Virus record (IMG/VR): IMGVR_UViG_3300008954_003257
Span: 1 to 23,006 of that record
Strand: one strand, 5' to 3'
From: a virus
DNA: 23,006 nucleotides
Shown: positions 20,991-23,006 of the stretch, one piece after another
Layout of the letters: each line of letters starts with the position of its first letter
How positions within the stretch are numbered: the first letter of the stretch is position 1
Notes under the pieces: generated by a model
What the model saw: only the letters and a program-made list of their open reading frames with translations
What the model was told of the DNA's origin: nothing
The model's database searches: none
Translations under genes and position numbers: made by a program

Positions 20991-21812
20991 ATGGATTTTT
21001 TACTCGAAAACCAACGTATTAAATTTTTAAAAAAAGGGGCTAACCGAAAAGCCTTTGTTTTTTACACCGGGCTTTCGTACTATCCTAATTTTTACCATTG
21101 CGAAACAGGCTGGCATTTTGACCTTGATATGGAGTTCGGTTATGACAACCATGTGAAACAACTTCACCAACCTTTGGAAAAAATGGGATATGAAGTAAAT
21201 TGCGCTATCATCACAAATAAGGAGAACAATCCCAAATATAACAAGTATTTAAAAATGTATAATGCGCTAGATATGAATTACGCCGGGGATGTTAGTGACT
21301 ACGAAATTGAAACAATGATAAATTATTTCAAAGTACGTTACGAGCGCTTTGATGCCTTTTCGTTTGGTTTTCCTATTCAGGGCTTCCGCTTCCTCACAAT
21401 TCAAGATCCTATTCCTTCTGCGGATATTTACATTTTCATAAGATGTGATTTAACCTTAAAAAAACCAATTAATCAAATCAATATTGATTACAATAAAATT
21501 AATTACCTCTGGAAAGAAGAAGGAATCAACCGAGCTAAAGAAGAAAGTATTTCTAACGTACACGATCCAAACTCAGGGTGGAGTAGGCATTATCGAGTAT
21601 GCGGCAACATGCTTCACGTGGTTAATAAAAAATATATTAAATCTTTTTTAACTCACTACTGGATGGAGCACTGTTCAATGCAAGCCCTTCTAAGAGATTG
21701 CGACTCAATAACTTTCGAAGATTTTCACATTGTATGCGGGGATAAAATGTATGACTCCTGCACAGAAAGACAAGCCAACCCTATTTTCAATCATGCAAGA
21801 AAAAGGGTGTAA
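20991..21812 (+). CDS. Possible glycosyltransferase (weak)
   Basis: A protein of 273 residues from ATG 20991, or 289 from ATG 20943. I prefer 20991 because the earlier start lies only 7 nt from the divergent carbamoyltransferase start and leaves no room for two promoters. It has no membrane segment or signal peptide. Segments such as KAFVFYTGLSYYPNFYHCET, GDVSDYEIETMINYFKVRYE, ADIYIFIRCDLTLKKPI and MLHVVNKKYIKSFLTHYW have the flavour of bacterial and phage sugar transferases (Asp-containing IRCDLTL as a possible metal/nucleotide site), but no family signature is certain. The pairing with a carbamoyltransferase supports a glycan-modifying role. Confidence 0.45.
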   Translation: MDFLLENQRIKFLKKGANRKAFVFYTGLSYYPNFYHCETGWHFDLDMEFGYDNHVKQLHQPLEKMGYEVNCAIITNKENNPKYNKYLKMYNALDMNYAGDVSDYEIETMINYFKVRYERFDAFSFGFPIQGFRFLTIQDPIPSADIYIFIRCDLTLKKPINQINIDYNKINYLWKEEGINRAKEESISNVHDPNSGWSRHYRVCGNMLHVVNKKYIKSFLTHYWMEHCSMQALLRDCDSITFEDFHIVCGDKMYDSCTERQANPIFNHARKRV

Positions 21813-21824
21813 AAAAAATATTTA

Positions 21825-21836
21825 AGTGTAAAATAA
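21825..21836 (+). promoter_or_regulatory. Late-promoter-like motif, copy I
   Basis: AGTGTAAAATAA, the only copy far from a start: GTGTAA ends 80 nt before the ATG at 21912. The leader in between holds a 7-bp inverted pair AAGATAC / GTATCTT around 21841-21868. Confidence 0.45.
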
Positions 21837-21911
21837 TTGAAAAGATACCTTTAACGAAGTAGTATCTTGGCAGGTTGTCATTTTACCTTGAAAAATGTTA
21901 TTTTATAAATT

Positions 21912-22652
21912 ATGAAGAAAACGTTTCTTAGCATATTATTTATTGGTTCTTGTGCGTTTATAAACGCTCAAGAAGTGGCTACGCCCGAGCCCGCTTTTGA
22001 TGCTACCGTTGGTTATACGGAAAGCATTACTCTTCGTGGCCTCTCTTACGGCGGTGACGGAGTTATTACGGGCATACACGGAAAAATACCTACCAAATGG
22101 GCTGATCTCCATGTTGGCGCGTATCATCTGTGGGGCGACGACCCAGATTCTCAGTCTCATTTTTCTTTGTTCGCATCTAAGGGATGGAGTTGGGATAAAT
22201 GGGCAATCAAGGCCAACGCCGGAATGAGCAAGCATCAAGGAGGCTCTGCACTTTACGATAGCGTTGCCGTGAAAACTTCCCTTACGTTGAGTAAAGATCC
22301 TATTGGTATTACCAAGTGGGTTAAACCATCTGTAAGTGTGTGGAGAGACACCGACTATGATTATAGTGGTGTTACATGGGGGTTGCACAATACATGGCAC
22401 TGGGATGCCCTTGGTCGTCAATGGCATATCACCCCTGCGATCCAATGGGGCGCTGCGGGCGAAATGAAGACCATTGGTGACTATGACTACACCAAAGCAA
22501 CTTTGCGAGTAGCCACAGAAGTGAATGTCTTTGGTCAGACGTGGGAACCTAACGTTAAGCTTACCTATCTTGACAACGACCTTCACGGTGATCTCGGCTT
22601 CGCAAGTGAGAGTGAAACGTCCGTATGGGCAGGAATAAAATATCGTTTCTAA
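21912..22652 (+). CDS. Outer-membrane beta-barrel protein
   Basis: A 246-residue protein with a signal peptide (MKKTFLSILFIGSCAFINAQ, cleavage near Gln20-Glu21). The mature chain alternates polar and hydrophobic residues with many aromatic girdle residues: VGYTESITLRGLSYGGDGV, WADLHVGAYHLWGDD, WAIKANAGMSKHQG, WKPSV-type strands and EVNVFGQTWEPNVKLTYLD. It ends in a strand with terminal Phe (VWAGIKYRF), the sorting signal for the BAM complex. It should form a roughly 10-12-strand barrel. In a phage genome such a protein may alter the surface and block superinfection, or act as a porin; the sequence does not say which. Its leader of about 75 nt is unusually long here. A terminator follows 27 nt downstream. 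Confidence 0.78.
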   Translation: MKKTFLSILFIGSCAFINAQEVATPEPAFDATVGYTESITLRGLSYGGDGVITGIHGKIPTKWADLHVGAYHLWGDDPDSQSHFSLFASKGWSWDKWAIKANAGMSKHQGGSALYDSVAVKTSLTLSKDPIGITKWVKPSVSVWRDTDYDYSGVTWGLHNTWHWDALGRQWHITPAIQWGAAGEMKTIGDYDYTKATLRVATEVNVFGQTWEPNVKLTYLDNDLHGDLGFASESETSVWAGIKYRF

Positions 22653-22679
22653 TCCTCAAATAAAAAATCTTTGTTTTTA

Positions 22680-22706
22680 CCCCCAGCTCTCCTCTGGGGG
22701 TTTTTT
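22680..22706 (+). terminator. Rho-independent terminator
   Basis: Stem CCCCCAG (22680-22686) / CTGGGGG (22694-22700), loop CTCTCCT, followed by T6 (22701-22706). It closes the outer-membrane protein message. Confidence 0.9.
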
Positions 22707-22767
22707 GTGTAAAGCTATTATGGAATATGCGGTGTTAAATGAATAACATATAATAAATAGAAAACCT

Positions 22768-23006
22768 ATGCGTACCCCCACCCTGACTGCGGCGAAAGCA
22801 ACCAGAGGGTTCACACTGATTGAGCTGCTGGTTGTCATTGCTATTATTGCAATACTGGCGGCTCTTTTGCTTCCGGCGCTCGGATCGGCTAAACAAACGG
22901 GGTGGCAAGCCGCATGCATAAATAACCAACGCCAACTTAACCTCGCTTACGCAGAGTTCGCGGGAGATCACGAAAACAGGTTTCCTTACGCATCAGCTTG
23001 GGCTGG
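22768..23006 (+). CDS. Type IV prepilin-like / pseudopilin, 3'-truncated
   Basis: The frame opens at ATG 22768 and runs off the window (79 codons visible). A short leader ending Thr-Arg-Gly14 is followed by the class III signal [20 protein letters not shown] with Glu at +5, the site cut and N-methylated by the PilD-type prepilin peptidase. Then [20 protein letters not shown] and [20 protein letters not shown]: this Cys-x-Asn-Asn-x-Arg-Gln-Leu pattern is typical of the very numerous prepilin-like proteins (DUF1559-related or H-X9-DG type) of Verrucomicrobiota, Lentisphaerota and Planctomycetota. The region looks more GC-rich than the phage genes around it, suggesting recent capture from a host or the edge of host DNA. 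No clear late motif lies within 20 nt of the start. Confidence 0.85.
   Translation, partial: MRTPTLTAAKATRGFTLIELLVVIAIIAILAALLLPALGSAKQTGWQAACINNQRQLNLAYAEFAGDHENRFPYASAWA

Noticed and set aside
21936-22586. 216-codon frame on the minus strand opposite the outer-membrane protein
   Set aside because: Its translation is Cys/Arg-rich with no family features, while the plus strand has a signal peptide and barrel strands; it is a shadow frame.
22677-22971. Two minus-strand frames covering the prepilin
   Set aside because: The plus strand carries an unmistakable prepilin signal; the minus frames are its complement.
1-23006. tRNA genes, CRISPR arrays, integrase, transposase or attachment-site repeats
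   Set aside because: None was recognisable on either strand by reading; very degenerate versions cannot be excluded without a search.

Overview
The window reads as part of a tailed double-stranded DNA phage genome (Caudoviricetes-like, probably with a contractile or long tail). It carries a terminase, portal, fused prohead protease/scaffold and HK97-fold coat block, putative tail proteins, a phage sigma factor and PhoH. Three things point to a marine PVC-group host (Verrucomicrobiota or Lentisphaerota), though none proves it. One is the partial prepilin at the right edge, whose [10 protein letters not shown] start followed by an AALLLPAL stretch is typical of that group. The second is a pair of exported, very basic proteins, one with an EF-hand. 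The third is the near absence of Shine-Dalgarno sites. No integrase, tRNA, CRISPR or insertion sequence was seen.

Layout. (1) 1-2221, plus strand: two putative tail or virion genes, closed by a bidirectional terminator. (2) 2301-14687, minus strand. In transcription order this is PhoH, zinc-ribbon protein, sigma factor, coiled-coil protein (possible small terminase), C2H2-ERCC4 nuclease, large terminase, portal, protease-scaffold, possible decoration protein, major capsid protein, terminator, SAP-like basic protein and a neck-like protein. The first five are packed with gaps or overlaps of 17 nt or less. (3) 14737-16650, plus strand: GT4 glycosyltransferase, membrane/coiled-coil protein, hypothetical protein, terminator. 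(4) 16688-17726, minus strand: two basic exported proteins. (5) 17872-19130, plus strand: a tight five-gene envelope cassette (lipoprotein, Pro-rich 48-mer, MscS-like mini-protein, small membrane protein, hypothetical). (6) 19227-20935, minus strand: a TobZ/NodU-type carbamoyltransferase split into two overlapping genes, divergent from a possible glycosyltransferase at 20991-21812. (7) 21912-end, plus strand: an outer-membrane barrel protein, terminator and truncated prepilin.

Regulation. A motif close to AGTGTAATATTA occurs at nine intergenic sites on both strands. Eight of them lie 4-12 nt before a start codon. It resembles a T4-like late promoter in which the transcript would begin at or next to the start codon. 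The sigma-like protein at 12844-13563 is the obvious candidate reader. The motif also precedes the host-like accessory genes (exported proteins, envelope cassette, outer-membrane protein), which suggests these belong to the phage regulon and are not flanking host DNA.

The most interesting points are this promoter/sigma pair with predicted leaderless late mRNAs, the C2H2-ERCC4 nuclease next to the terminase, the MscS-like envelope cassette, the split carbamoyltransferase with glycosyltransferases, and the host-type exported proteins.
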